64,000 nt of DNA. Source: Pseudomonas sp. P8_229 (GTDB lineage: Bacteria > Pseudomonadota > Gammaproteobacteria > Pseudomonadales > Pseudomonadaceae). Where the stretch lies: the NCBI RefSeq assembly GCF_034008635.1, contig NZ_CP125378.1, forward strand, positions 3,968,501 to 4,032,500, read 5' to 3'. Position numbers and translations under genes: made by a program. Each line of letters opens with the position of its first letter. Within the stretch, counting starts at the first letter, position 1. The notes under the pieces were generated by a model. It was not told where the DNA came from. It was given only the letters and a program-made list of their open reading frames with translations, and did no database searches. Positions 6,334-14,771 of this stretch are shown here, piece by piece.

Positions 6334-8061
6334 ATGAATCAGAACGCTGAATATTCCGCGGTCAACGATGCTGTGCGCGGGCAGTTTTTTCGCAAGGTGT
6401 GGGGGATCATCACGCCTTACTGGTGCAGTGAAGAGAAGGGCAAGGCCTGGACATTGCTGATTGCGGTGATCGCGCTGTCGTTGCTCAGCGTGGGGATCTC
6501 GGTGTGGTTCAACACCTGGTACAAGGATTTCTACAACGCTTTGCAGAAGAAAGATGAAGCTGCGTTCTGGCAGCTGATTCTGTATTTCTGCGCGATTGCA
6601 GCGGTGGCGATTATCGGCGCGGTGTATCGGCTTTATCTGACGCAGATGCTGACGATTCGCTGGCGTGCCTGGCTGACCGAAAAGCATTTCTCCCGTTGGC
6701 TTGCCGACAAGAATTACTACCAGCTGGAGCAGGGCGGTTATACCGATAACCCGGACCAGCGGATTTCCGAAGACCTCAACAACTTCACCTCCAACACCCT
6801 TGAGTTGGGTATCGGGTTGCTGCGCAATATCGTCAGCCTGGTGTCGTTCTCGATCATTCTGTGGGGCGTGTCGGGCAGCATTGAAGTCTATGGCATCACC
6901 ATTCCCGGCTACATGTTCTGGTGCGTGTTGGTCTACGCCGTGGTGGGCAGTTGGCTGACGCACTTGATCGGTCGGCGCTTGATCGGCCTGAACAACCAAC
7001 AACAACGCTTTGAAGCCGACCTGCGTTTTTCCATGGTGCGGATTCGCGAAAATGCCGAGAGCATCGCGTTGTATAACGGTGAACCGAACGAGAATCGCCG
7101 CTTGAGTGGGCGCTTCGGCAATGTCTGGCATAACTTCTGGGACATCATGAAAGTGTCCAAGCGTCTGACGTTCTTCACCGCTGGTTACAGCCAGGCAGCT
7201 ATCATTTTCCCGTTCATCGTTGCCTCGCCGCGTTACCTCGCCGGCAAGATCGAACTCGGTGAACTGATGCAAATCAGCTCGGCATTCGGCAATGTCCAGG
7301 AGAGCTTCAGCTGGTTCATCAGTGCGTACCAGAACCTCGCCGCATGGCGCGCCACCTGTGATCGTCTGCTGAGCTTCCGTCAGGCCATGACCGACAACGA
7401 AGACCGCATCCCGGCCATCGATGTGCAGAATCAGGGCAGTGAATTGAAAGTGCACAATCTCGGCCTGGACCTGGCCGACGGTCGTCACCTGCTGACCAAT
7501 GCCGACATGACGGTGGAACCGGGTGACCGGTTAATGCTCAGCGGGCGTTCCGGCAGCGGCAAGTCCACGCTGTTGCGGGCGATGGGGAATTTGTGGCCTG
7601 CGGGCCACGGCAACATCCGGCTGCCAGCGGCGCGCTATCTGTTCCTGCCGCAGAAACCGTACCTGCCGATCGGCACCTTGCGCGAGGCCCTGAGTTATCC
7701 ACAACCGGGCGACACTTACGCGCCGCAGCGTTACGTCGAGGTGCTGGAGACCTGCCGTCTGCCGCACCTGGTCGCGCGTCTGGATGAAGCCAATCACTGG
7801 CAGCGCATGCTGTCGCCGGGTGAGCAGCAACGCCTGGCCTTCGCCCGCGCGCTGCTCTACGCACCGCAATGGCTGTACATGGACGAAGCCACGTCGGCAA
7901 TGGATGAAGAAGACGAGGCGACGCTGTATCAGGCGCTGATCGATCAGTTGCCGGGGCTGAGCATCGTCAGCGTCGGCCACCGCAGCAGCCTCAAACGCTT
8001 CCACCCACGGCATGTGCGGATCGACAGCGGGCATCTGGTCGAACAGGCCGTGACCGCCTGA
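6334..8061 (+). CDS. SbmA/YddA-type ABC transporter, fused permease and ATPase
   Basis: A 575-residue inner-membrane half-transporter of the ABC_membrane_2 (SbmA/BacA, YddA) group. The N-terminal membrane domain has hydrophobic spans near residues 40-62, 83-105, 160-180 and 195-215, plus the family stretch RWRAWLTEKHFSRWL and QGGYTDNPDQRISEDL. The ATPase domain has Walker [10 protein letters not shown] 404-412, signature LSPGEQQR 493-500 and Walker B with Asp517-Glu518 (LYMDEATSAMDEED). YddA-like members act as homodimers. Proposed substrates include peptides or vitamin-like compounds, and none can be assigned here. It is monocistronic, ending in an inverted REP pair. Confidence 0.88.
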   Translation: MNQNAEYSAVNDAVRGQFFRKVWGIITPYWCSEEKGKAWTLLIAVIALSLLSVGISVWFNTWYKDFYNALQKKDEAAFWQLILYFCAIAAVAIIGAVYRLYLTQMLTIRWRAWLTEKHFSRWLADKNYYQLEQGGYTDNPDQRISEDLNNFTSNTLELGIGLLRNIVSLVSFSIILWGVSGSIEVYGITIPGYMFWCVLVYAVVGSWLTHLIGRRLIGLNNQQQRFEADLRFSMVRIRENAESIALYNGEPNENRRLSGRFGNVWHNFWDIMKVSKRLTFFTAGYSQAAIIFPFIVASPRYLAGKIELGELMQISSAFGNVQESFSWFISAYQNLAAWRATCDRLLSFRQAMTDNEDRIPAIDVQNQGSELKVHNLGLDLADGRHLLTNADMTVEPGDRLMLSGRSGSGKSTLLRAMGNLWPAGHGNIRLPAARYLFLPQKPYLPIGTLREALSYPQPGDTYAPQRYVEVLETCRLPHLVARLDEANHWQRMLSPGEQQRLAFARALLYAPQWLYMDEATSAMDEEDEATLYQALIDQLPGLSIVSVGHRSSLKRFHPRHVRIDSGHLVEQAVTA

Positions 8062-8077
8062 TCACCACCATGCCCCT

Positions 8078-8168
8078 GTAGGAGTGAGCCTGCTCGCGAT
8101 AGCGGCGCAACAGTCGACATCTTTGTTGAATGTGAAACCGCAATCGCGAGCAGGCTCACTCCTACAAG
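8078..8168. repeat. Inverted REP pair
   Basis: TGTAGGAGTGAGCCTGCTCG from 8079 and its mirror CGCGAGCAGGCTCACTCCTA ending near 8166 flank about 45 bases. The pair sits between the ABC exporter and the GntR regulator, which read the same way, so it probably separates the two transcripts. Confidence 0.9.
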
Positions 8169-8255
8169 AAGCGCTGTTGTGACTCGACAGTGATCGTACA
8201 ACCCGCCTGCGCTATGATGCGAACCACGCCGAATTTTCGAGACCAGACGTTAACC

Positions 8256-9005
8256 ATGGAAAACCCGATCGACACCCCACGCCTCCCGCGCAAGCGCCGC
8301 AGCCTGGCTCAGGAGCTGGTGACGGTGCTGACCGAGCAGATCCGCGACGGTCTGCTCAAGCGCGGCGACAAGCTGCCCACCGAGTCGGCGATCATGCAGG
8401 AGCATGGTGTCAGCCGCACCGTGGTGCGCGAGGCGATTTCCCGTTTGCAGGCCGCAGGCCAGGTGGAAACCCGCCACGGCATCGGCACTTTCGTGCTCGA
8501 TACGCCAAGCCCGAGTGGTTTCCGCATCGACCCGGCCACGGTGGTCACCCTGCGTGACGTGCTGGCCATTCTCGAATTGCGCATCAGCCTGGAAGTGGAA
8601 TCCGCCGGCCTTGCCGCGCAACGTCGCAGCCCCGAGCAACTGGCAACCATGCGCGCGGCCCTCGATGCCTTGAACGACAGCGTGGCCCACGCCAGCGATG
8701 CGGTGGCGTCGGACTTCGCCTTCCACCTGGAAATCGCCCTGTCCACCGGCAACCGCTATTTCACCGACATCATGACCCACCTGGGCACCAGCATCATTCC
8801 GCGTACCCGGCTGAATTCGGCGCGGCTGGCCCACGATGATCAGCAGCACTACATGAACCGCCTGAGCCGTGAGCACGAGGAAATCTACGAGGCGATTGCC
8901 CGCCAGGATTCCGACGCGGCGCGGGCGGCGATGCGCCTGCATTTGACCAACAGCCGTGAACGGTTGCGTCAGGCGCATGAAGAGGCACAGGCGCAGCGCG
9001 GGTGA
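8256..9005 (+). CDS. GntR-family regulator, FadR subfamily
   Basis: A 249-residue dimeric repressor-like protein. The N-terminal winged helix reads LAQELVTVLTEQI then KLPTESAIMQEHGVSRTVVREAISRLQ and the wing GQVETRHGIGTFV. The C-terminal FCD ligand domain has metal-binding positions in SDFAFHLEIA and in MRLHLTNSRERL. FadR-type members usually sense organic acids. Given the galactarate/glucarate genes starting at 10865 and a textbook TTGTCCGACAA site at 10729, I infer it controls that pathway. ATG 8256 was preferred over longer in-frame starts because the family begins a few residues before the first helix. Confidence 0.88.
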   Translation: MENPIDTPRLPRKRRSLAQELVTVLTEQIRDGLLKRGDKLPTESAIMQEHGVSRTVVREAISRLQAAGQVETRHGIGTFVLDTPSPSGFRIDPATVVTLRDVLAILELRISLEVESAGLAAQRRSPEQLATMRAALDALNDSVAHASDAVASDFAFHLEIALSTGNRYFTDIMTHLGTSIIPRTRLNSARLAHDDQQHYMNRLSREHEEIYEAIARQDSDAARAAMRLHLTNSRERLRQAHEEAQAQRG

Positions 9006-9043
9006 GTCAGCAGGCCTGAGTCATGTGTTGATTGATATACCGC

Positions 9044-9118
9044 TTTCGCGAGCAAGCCCGCTCCCACACTTGAAATGCATTTCAAGTGTGGGAGCGGGCT
9101 TGCTCGCGAAGGGGCCGG
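9044..9118. repeat. Perfect inverted REP palindrome
   Basis: TTCGCGAGCAAGCCCGCTCC (from 9047) is mirrored by GGAGCGGGCTTGCTCGCGAA (ending 9114). The arms continue inward through TTGAAATGCATTTCAA, giving a nearly unbroken hairpin of about 34 bp. It lies between the convergent GntR gene and the 62-residue gene and probably ends both transcripts. Confidence 0.92.
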
Positions 9119-9123
9119 TGAAT

Positions 9124-9312
9124 TCAGCGCGGCAATATCGAGCGATCCACCCTCACTGACAGTTGCGCTTTACCAGGCTTGGCAGCAAACGCTACATCTC
9201 CTGATTGATCCACAACCCCCCGCGCAATCGGCTTGCCATCGGCCAGCAACTCCAGCGGTGCGCCTTGCAGCGATTGGCCCGACGCCAGTTCCAGTTTCAA
9301 TGTGATCGTCAT
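9124..9312 (-). CDS. Small conserved-looking protein (62 aa), second gene of the LexA-box operon
   Basis: A 62-residue protein: MTITLKLELASGQSLQGAPL, then LLADGKPIARGVVDQSGDVA and a strand ending in SVRVDRSILPR. The pattern is all-beta, like one small Ig-like or carboxypeptidase-regulatory-like sandwich. There is no signal peptide or membrane segment. Start ATG 9312 is favoured because AAGGAG lies 8 bases upstream. An ATG at 9318, overlapping the upstream stop as ATGA, is possible but too close to that site. It directly follows the metal-binding phospholipase-like gene, so the two are almost certainly co-translated and may form a complex. Function unknown. Confidence 0.7.
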   Translation of the reverse strand: MTITLKLELASGQSLQGAPLELLADGKPIARGVVDQSGDVAFAAKPGKAQLSVRVDRSILPR

Positions 9313-9314
9313 GG

Positions 9315-10628
9315 TCATTCTCCTTGATTGATGTTGCCCGTCGGGTGGTAGTCCTTGAGCAGCAGGTACGTGCTCCAGCCCCACCAGTCATCAATGGTGG
9401 CGGTGTCGTTGAGGTTGTTCACGTCTTTGCGCCGCAGCACCTTGCCGCCCTCGACGCGGAACAGCGGCGAGAAGTTGTCGGAAAGATTCAGTACCGCCGT
9501 CAGATCCGGCAGCCGTTGCAGTGCGGCGTACGCCGACGGCGCGGGCACATTACCGCTGAGGTAGGCGGCGAAGATTTCATCCGCCGAGGCCTGCACCGCC
9601 AGATTGACCTGGGTGCGGTTGTCCGCGTCGCTGGCCTCGAAGTAGCGCTTGTCGCCGTAGGCGCGCCATTGATCGCCATGGGCGTTGCGCACCTTGAGGC
9701 CGAATTTGCTGTCCTCGTCGTGCATGAAACGCGTCACCAGCGAGCCGAGATCGCTCGGGGTCACCACCACTGCCATCTCTTTGCGCGGCACGCGCAGGTG
9801 GCCGGAGGAGAACAGGTCGGTGAGGAAGTGGTCGGCGAACGCGTTCATCGCGTAGGCCCGTTCCAGTTGTTGTTCATCGTGATTGGCGCGGGCCGCGACG
9901 GCGGTCTGCAGGGCGGCGGTATGGCCGGCGATGTAAGCCAGTCTGGCCCATTCACCGAAGTGGTCGGCGTTGTTCGCTGCCAGTTTCAGGTATCGCCCGA
10001 GGGGGAACAGCGCGGAGACGAAACTGCCACCACCGGTGAGCTTGTTCCACTCTTCGGACAACGTATCTCCTAATGTATCGTAGGCTTCGTGCGGTGGCTT
10101 GCCGTCCTTGATCGCTTGTTTAACCGCGTCGATCTCTTTTTGCATGACCGCGAGGATCTGCGGTGCCTCGGCGCGAGAAGCCGGCAGTACGGCGAGGGAA
10201 TCGAATGCGGCGTTGAAGCGGTTCAGGCGATCGGCCGGGGTCGCGCCTTCGTTGATCGGCCGGTCGACCACCCCGTAGAAATCGCCGGCCAGCGCCACGA
10301 CCTGGCCATAGGTCAGGGCGAGTCCGTTAGGCAAGTGCAGTTGCACATTTTGCGCGCGGATCGGTTCGGCGTTTTCGACGAAGCGCAGCAGGGTGTTGTC
10401 ACCGATGGCCGTGTGTTCGCCGCCTTCGAAGCGCAATTGTGGTTTGCCTTTGAGCGGTTTGCGGGGGAGGGCGGTGACCGGTTCGACATCGCTGTGAGTA
10501 TCGGCGATGTGCAGTACCAGATGCGGGTTGTCGGCGCTGAAGCGGATGCCGTTTGGGGTGAACAGATCATCGAAACGGGCGACAACCGGCTTGGGTCTTT
10601 CCTGTGGTTTGGGGTGCAGTCCGGACAT
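9315..10628 (-). CDS. Putative zinc-dependent phospholipase C-like protein
   Basis: A 437-residue protein without a signal peptide. The middle contains HTAALQTAVAARANHDEQ followed by AMNAFADHFLTDLFSSGHLR. The spacing of His, Asp and His in HFLTD..SGH resembles the metal-binding helices of zinc-dependent phospholipase C and S1/P1 nucleases (HxxxD and a following His). The N-terminal about 120 residues look beta-rich (HLVLHIADTHSD, VQLHLPNGLALTYGQVVAL). The C-terminal region ends in TIDDWWGWSTYLLLKDY. Lipase activity is inference only. It forms an operon with the 62-residue gene. A CTGT-N8-ACAG LexA-type box lies about 40 bases upstream of its ATG (SD AAGGAG), suggesting DNA-damage induction. 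Confidence 0.6.
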   Translation of the reverse strand: MSGLHPKPQERPKPVVARFDDLFTPNGIRFSADNPHLVLHIADTHSDVEPVTALPRKPLKGKPQLRFEGGEHTAIGDNTLLRFVENAEPIRAQNVQLHLPNGLALTYGQVVALAGDFYGVVDRPINEGATPADRLNRFNAAFDSLAVLPASRAEAPQILAVMQKEIDAVKQAIKDGKPPHEAYDTLGDTLSEEWNKLTGGGSFVSALFPLGRYLKLAANNADHFGEWARLAYIAGHTAALQTAVAARANHDEQQLERAYAMNAFADHFLTDLFSSGHLRVPRKEMAVVVTPSDLGSLVTRFMHDEDSKFGLKVRNAHGDQWRAYGDKRYFEASDADNRTQVNLAVQASADEIFAAYLSGNVPAPSAYAALQRLPDLTAVLNLSDNFSPLFRVEGGKVLRRKDVNNLNDTATIDDWWGWSTYLLLKDYHPTGNINQGE

Positions 10629-10667
10629 TTCTTTCTCCTTGATATGTCGGCGGTGGATTTAATTTAG

Positions 10668-10683
10668 CTGTATGTATATACAG
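10668..10683. promoter_or_regulatory. Candidate LexA (SOS) box
   Basis: CTGTATGTATATACAG fits the LexA pattern CTGT-N8-ACAG with an alternating AT core. It differs from the ideal CTGTATATATATACAG by one base. It is 40 bases upstream of the phospholipase-like gene's start on the minus strand, a normal position for a repressed promoter. The box is about 180 bases from kdgD, so it more likely serves the minus-strand operon. Confidence 0.7.
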
Positions 10684-10728
10684 TGAAATCGATCCTAGTC
10701 GAGATTTTTCCTACGTCAAGAAAGAATC

Positions 10729-10739
10729 TTGTCCGACAA
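10729..10739. promoter_or_regulatory. FadR-subfamily GntR operator
   Basis: TTGTCCGACAA matches the FadR-subfamily GntR consensus TNGTNNNACNA at every defined position and is a perfect dyad about one base. It lies between the divergent LexA-box operon and kdgD, in the region expected to be bound by the GntR regulator encoded at 8256. Confidence 0.65.
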
Positions 10740-10766
10740 AAAATGCCGGGCAGCGATGAAATGCAG

Positions 10767-10806
10767 TTGACGGTTGTTTTTTAAGTTGTACGATGACCTA
10801 CAACTT
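10767..10806 (+). promoter_or_regulatory. kdgD promoter with overlapping inverted repeat
   Basis: TTGACG at 10767-10772 and TACGAT at 10789-10794 are separated by 16 bases and form a plausible sigma-70 promoter. The -10 is embedded in an inverted repeat, AAGTTGTA 10783-10790 and TACAACTT 10799-10806. A bound regulator would block RNA polymerase. It may be a second, looser site for the GntR protein or a site for another regulator. Confidence 0.5.
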
Positions 10807-10864
10807 CAGCGCTGGCTGAATCATAAAACTCACAAAAAACGTTGTTACCCAGGGTGTTCGAAAA

Positions 10865-11776
10865 ATGAATCCACAAGAACTGAAGTCCATCCTCTCCGCC
10901 GGCCTGCTGTCGTTCCCGGTCACCGATTTCAACGCTCAGGGCGATTTCAACCGCGCCGGCTACATCAAGCGTCTGGAATGGCTGGCCCCGTACGGCGCTT
11001 CGGCACTGTTCGCCGCCGGTGGTACCGGTGAGTTCTTCTCCCTGGCAGCCAGTGAATATTCGGAAATCATCAAGACTGCAGTCGATACCTGCGCCACCAG
11101 CGTGCCGATTCTGGCCGGTGTCGGCGGCTCGACCCGTCAGGCCATCGAATACGCACAGGAAGCCGAGCGTCTGGGCGCCAAAGGCCTGTTGCTGCTGCCG
11201 CACTACCTGACCGAAGCCAGCCAGGATGGCGTTGCCGCCCACGTTGAAGCGGTGTGCAAATCGGTGAACATCGGCGTGGTGGTCTACAACCGCAACGTCT
11301 GCCGCCTGAACGCGGCGCTGCTGGAACGTCTGGCCGAGCGCTGCCCGAACCTGATCGGCTACAAGGACGGCCTGGGCGATATCGAGCTGATGGTGTCGAT
11401 CCGTCGCCGCCTCGGTGATCGCTTCAGCTACCTCGGCGGCCTGCCGACCGCCGAAGTCTACGCTGCTGCCTACAAGGCGCTGGGCGTGCCGGTTTACTCC
11501 TCGGCGGTGTTCAACTTCATCCCGAAAACCGCGATGGACTTCTACCACGCGATCGCCCGTGAAGATCACGCCACCGTCGGCAAGATCATCGATGACTTCT
11601 TCCTGCCGTACCTCGACATCCGCAACCGCAAGGCCGGTTACGCCGTGAGCATCGTCAAGGCCGGGGCCAAAATCGCCGGCCATGACGCAGGCCCGGTGCG
11701 GGCGCCGCTGACCGACCTGACCGGCGAAGAGTACGAAATGCTCGCCGCGCTGATCGACAAGCAAGGTGCGCAGTAA
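10865..11776 (+). CDS. kdgD: 5-dehydro-4-deoxyglucarate dehydratase (decarboxylating)
   Basis: A 303-residue class I aldolase-fold enzyme of the DHDPS/NAL superfamily. It converts 5-dehydro-4-deoxy-D-glucarate to 2,5-dioxopentanoate, water and CO2. The sequence shows the GGTGEF motif (residues about 57-62), the tyrosine region VVVYNRN and the Schiff-base Lys167 in LIGYKDG. These match the KdgD clade rather than DapA. It heads the hexarate cluster with the aldehyde dehydrogenase, transporter and garD that follow. A hairpin with a T-run right after it may lower expression of the downstream genes. Confidence 0.93.
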   Translation: MNPQELKSILSAGLLSFPVTDFNAQGDFNRAGYIKRLEWLAPYGASALFAAGGTGEFFSLAASEYSEIIKTAVDTCATSVPILAGVGGSTRQAIEYAQEAERLGAKGLLLLPHYLTEASQDGVAAHVEAVCKSVNIGVVVYNRNVCRLNAALLERLAERCPNLIGYKDGLGDIELMVSIRRRLGDRFSYLGGLPTAEVYAAAYKALGVPVYSSAVFNFIPKTAMDFYHAIAREDHATVGKIIDDFFLPYLDIRNRKAGYAVSIVKAGAKIAGHDAGPVRAPLTDLTGEEYEMLAALIDKQGAQ

Positions 11777-11791
11777 CACCCGATAAAAGCG

Positions 11792-11818
11792 AGGCCGCTG
11801 AGCAATCAGCGGCTTTTT
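11792..11818 (+). terminator. Intrinsic terminator or attenuator after kdgD
   Basis: GCCGCTGA 11794-11801 pairs with TCAGCGGC 11806-11813 around GCAA and is followed by five T. It lies inside what otherwise looks like one pathway operon, so it may be only partly efficient. Confidence 0.85.
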
Positions 11819-11851
11819 GCGTGAAGGCTTTGAGATTTGAGGGCTGCCCCT

Positions 11852-13297
11852 GTGACAAATGCAAAACGCTACGACAACTACATCAACGGCGAATGGGTCG
11901 CCGGTGCCGACTACTCGGCCAACATCAACCCGTCCGAACTGAGCGACACCATCGGCGATTACGCCAAGGCTGACCTGACTCAGGTTAACGCCGCCATCGA
12001 TGCGGCCCGCGCCGCGTTCCCGGCCTGGTCGACCTCCGGCATTCAGGCCCGTCACGATTCGCTGGATAAAGTCGGTACTGAGATTCTGGCTCGTCGCGAA
12101 GAGCTCGGTACTTTGTTGGCCCGTGAAGAGGGCAAGACCCTGCCCGAAGCCATCGGCGAGGTGACCCGCGCCGGCAACATTTTCAAATTCTTCGCCGGTG
12201 AATGCCTGCGTCTGTCCGGCGACTACGTGCCGTCGGTGCGCCCGGGCGTCAACGTCGAAGTGACTCGCGAAGCCCTCGGCGTGGTCGGTCTGATCACTCC
12301 GTGGAACTTCCCGATTGCGATCCCAGCGTGGAAGATCGCCCCGGCTCTGGCCTACGGCAACTGCGTGGTGCTGAAACCGGCGGACCTGGTGCCGGGTTGC
12401 GCCTGGGCGCTGGCAGAAATCATCTCCCGCGCAGGCTTCCCGGCCGGCGTGTTCAACCTGGTGATGGGTAGCGGTCGCGTGGTTGGCGATGCGTTGGTGC
12501 AGAGCCCGAAAGTCGACGGCATCAGCTTCACCGGCTCGGTTGGCGTGGGTCGGCAGATCGCAGTCAACTGCGTTTCGCGCCAAGCCAAAGTACAACTGGA
12601 AATGGGCGGCAAGAACCCGCAGATCATTCTCGACGACGCCGACCTCAAACAAGCGGTCGAGCTGTCGGTGCAGAGCGCGTTCTACTCCACCGGCCAGCGT
12701 TGCACGGCATCGAGTCGCTTGATCGTCACCGCCGGAATTCACGACAAGTTCGTCGAGGCGATGGCCGAGCGCATGCAGTCGATCAAGGTCGGTCATGCGC
12801 TGAAGTCCGGCACCGACATCGGTCCGGTGGTCTCGCAAGCGCAACTGGAACAGGACCTGAAGTACATCGACATCGGCCAGAGCGAAGGTGCGCGTGTGGT
12901 CAGCGGCGGTGGTCTGGTGACTTGCGACACCGAAGGTTACTTCCTCGCGCCAACGCTGTTTGCCGACAGCGAAGCGTCGATGCGCATCAGCCGTGAAGAA
13001 ATCTTCGGCCCGGTGGCCAACATCGTTCGCGTGGCCGATTACGAGGCGGCGCTGGCGATGGCCAACGACACCGAGTTCGGTCTGTCGGCGGGTATCGCGA
13101 CGACTTCGCTGAAGTACGCCAACCACTTCAAGCGTCATTCCCAGGCCGGGATGGTGATGGTCAACCTGCCGACCGCCGGTGTCGATTATCACGTTCCGTT
13201 CGGTGGCCGTAAGGGTTCATCCTATGGCTCACGCGAGCAAGGCCGCTATGCGCAAGAGTTCTACACAGTCGTGAAAACGGCCTACATCGGTTCCTGA
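11852..13297 (+). CDS. 2,5-dioxopentanoate (2-oxoglutarate semialdehyde) dehydrogenase
   Basis: A 481-residue NAD(P)-dependent aldehyde dehydrogenase. It would oxidise the product of KdgD to 2-oxoglutarate, feeding the TCA cycle. Seen: the cofactor-binding segment ITPWNFPIAIPAWKIAPALA, FTGSVGVGR, the general base Glu250 (LEMGGKNP), the nucleophile Cys284 (GQRCTASSR) and the late motif EEIFGPV. I prefer GTG 11852 because GAGGG sits 9 bases upstream and the family N-terminus (KRYDNYINGEWV) starts just after it. A TTG at 11837 would add five residues without a better ribosome site. Substrate assigned by context. Confidence 0.9.
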   Translation: MTNAKRYDNYINGEWVAGADYSANINPSELSDTIGDYAKADLTQVNAAIDAARAAFPAWSTSGIQARHDSLDKVGTEILARREELGTLLAREEGKTLPEAIGEVTRAGNIFKFFAGECLRLSGDYVPSVRPGVNVEVTREALGVVGLITPWNFPIAIPAWKIAPALAYGNCVVLKPADLVPGCAWALAEIISRAGFPAGVFNLVMGSGRVVGDALVQSPKVDGISFTGSVGVGRQIAVNCVSRQAKVQLEMGGKNPQIILDDADLKQAVELSVQSAFYSTGQRCTASSRLIVTAGIHDKFVEAMAERMQSIKVGHALKSGTDIGPVVSQAQLEQDLKYIDIGQSEGARVVSGGGLVTCDTEGYFLAPTLFADSEASMRISREEIFGPVANIVRVADYEAALAMANDTEFGLSAGIATTSLKYANHFKRHSQAGMVMVNLPTAGVDYHVPFGGRKGSSYGSREQGRYAQEFYTVVKTAYIGS

Positions 13298-13309
13298 TAC
13301 CTGCAATAC

Positions 13310-13337
13310 CTGTGGGGCTGGCTTGCAGCCCCCACAG
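13310..13337. terminator. Hairpin after the aldehyde dehydrogenase gene
   Basis: The GC-rich arms CTGTGGGGCTG 13310-13320 and CAGCCCCCACAG 13326-13337 form a strong stem with one bulge. There is no clear T-run, so termination is uncertain. Confidence 0.5.
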
Positions 13338-13395
13338 ATGACAGACCCAAGAAGATTCACCCGCGCATAAAAATAATCAGTGGGAGTACATCTAC

Positions 13396-14760
13396 ATGCA
13401 ATCGTCCAAGCCGACTCACGTCCGCTATTTGATCCTGCTCATGCTGTTCCTGGTGACCACGATCAACTACGCCGATCGCGCCACGATCGCCATCGCCGGT
13501 TCCAGCCTGCAAAAAGACCTCGGTATCGACGCGGTCACCCTCGGTTATATCTTCTCCGCTTTCGGTTGGGCCTACGTGGCCGGGCAGATTCCCGGTGGCT
13601 GGCTGCTCGATCGCTTCGGCTCGAAAAAAGTCTATGCCCTGAGCATTTTCTGCTGGTCGCTGTTCACCGTGCTGCAAGGCTTTGTCGGTGAGTTCGGCAT
13701 GTCCACGGCGATTGTCGCGCTGTTCATGTTGCGCTTTCTGGTGGGGCTGGCCGAAGCGCCATCGTTCCCCGGTAACGCGCGTATTGTCGCGGCGTGGTTC
13801 CCGACCGCAGAACGTGGCACCGCCTCGGCGATCTTCAACTCGGCGCAATACTTCGCCACCGTGCTGTTCGCACCGCTGATGGGCTGGATCGTCTACACCT
13901 TCGGCTGGGAACATGTGTTCATCGTCATGGGCGTGTTTGGCATCGTCTTCTCGGGGATCTGGCTCAAGGTTATCCACAGCCCGCGTCAACACCCGATGGT
14001 CAACGATGCCGAAGTGCAGTTCATCGCCGACAACGGCGGCATGGTCGACATGGACGTGAAACAAGGCAAAAAGACTGACGGACCGAAGTGGGATTACATT
14101 CGCCAGTTGCTGACCAACCGCATGATGCTCGGCGTTTATCTGGGCCAGTACTGCATCAACGGCATTACCTATTTCTTCCTGACCTGGTTCCCGGTGTACC
14201 TGGTGCAGGAACGCGGCATGACCATTCTCAAGGCCGGTTTCATTGCTTCGCTGCCGGCAATCTGCGGTTTCATCGGTGGCGTGCTCGGCGGGGTGATTTC
14301 CGATTACCTGCTGCGCAAGGGCCATTCGCTGACCTTCGCTCGCAAGGCGCCAATCATTGGTGGCTTGCTGGTGTCGAGCAGTATTGTCGCTTGCAACTAT
14401 GTTGATATCGAATGGATGGTGGTCGGCTTCATGGCCCTGGCCTTCTTCGGCAAAGGCGTCGGTGCGCTGGGCTGGGCGGTGGTTTCCGATACGTCGCCGA
14501 AGCAGATCGCCGGCCTCAGTGGCGGTCTGTTCAACATGTTCGGCAACATCGCTTCGATCACCACACCGATCGTGATTGGCTACATCATCAGCTCCACCGG
14601 TTCGTTCAAATGGGCGCTGGTGTTTGTCGGCGCCAACGCACTGGTCGCGGTGTTCAGCTATTTGGTGATCGTCGGCCCGATCAAACGGGTGGTGCTCAAA
14701 GAGCCGCCAACCAACGGTGGTTCTGAAATCACCGGCAAATTGTCTCAAGCGCATTCCTGA
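13396..14760 (+). CDS. gudP: MFS hexarate importer, GudP/GarP type
   Basis: A 454-residue major-facilitator permease of the anion:cation symporter family, with 12 predicted membrane helices. Seen: the N-terminal [20 protein letters not shown], characteristic of GudP/GarP/ExuT, the loop 2-3 motif [12 protein letters not shown], and the helix 4-5 segment [17 protein letters not shown]. It would import D-galactarate or D-glucarate with protons. It lies between the dehydrogenase and garD (11 bases before garD), so the pathway includes uptake. The symbol reflects family similarity; preference between glucarate and galactarate is not readable. Confidence 0.88.
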   Translation: MQSSKPTHVRYLILLMLFLVTTINYADRATIAIAGSSLQKDLGIDAVTLGYIFSAFGWAYVAGQIPGGWLLDRFGSKKVYALSIFCWSLFTVLQGFVGEFGMSTAIVALFMLRFLVGLAEAPSFPGNARIVAAWFPTAERGTASAIFNSAQYFATVLFAPLMGWIVYTFGWEHVFIVMGVFGIVFSGIWLKVIHSPRQHPMVNDAEVQFIADNGGMVDMDVKQGKKTDGPKWDYIRQLLTNRMMLGVYLGQYCINGITYFFLTWFPVYLVQERGMTILKAGFIASLPAICGFIGGVLGGVISDYLLRKGHSLTFARKAPIIGGLLVSSSIVACNYVDIEWMVVGFMALAFFGKGVGALGWAVVSDTSPKQIAGLSGGLFNMFGNIASITTPIVIGYIISSTGSFKWALVFVGANALVAVFSYLVIVGPIKRVVLKEPPTNGGSEITGKLSQAHS

Positions 14761-14771
14761 GGAGCGGCGTC

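Noticed and set aside
10668..10683. The CTGT-N8-ACAG dyad as the GntR operator of kdgD.
   Set aside because: It lacks the TNGTNNNACNA pattern and is far from kdgD, whereas TTGTCCGACAA at 10729 fits exactly. The LexA reading is better.
10781..13192. An 803-residue frame opposite kdgD and the aldehyde dehydrogenase.
   Set aside because: It is a shadow: GC-rich third positions of the true genes keep the opposite frame open. The peptide has extreme His/Arg/Gln content and no domain.
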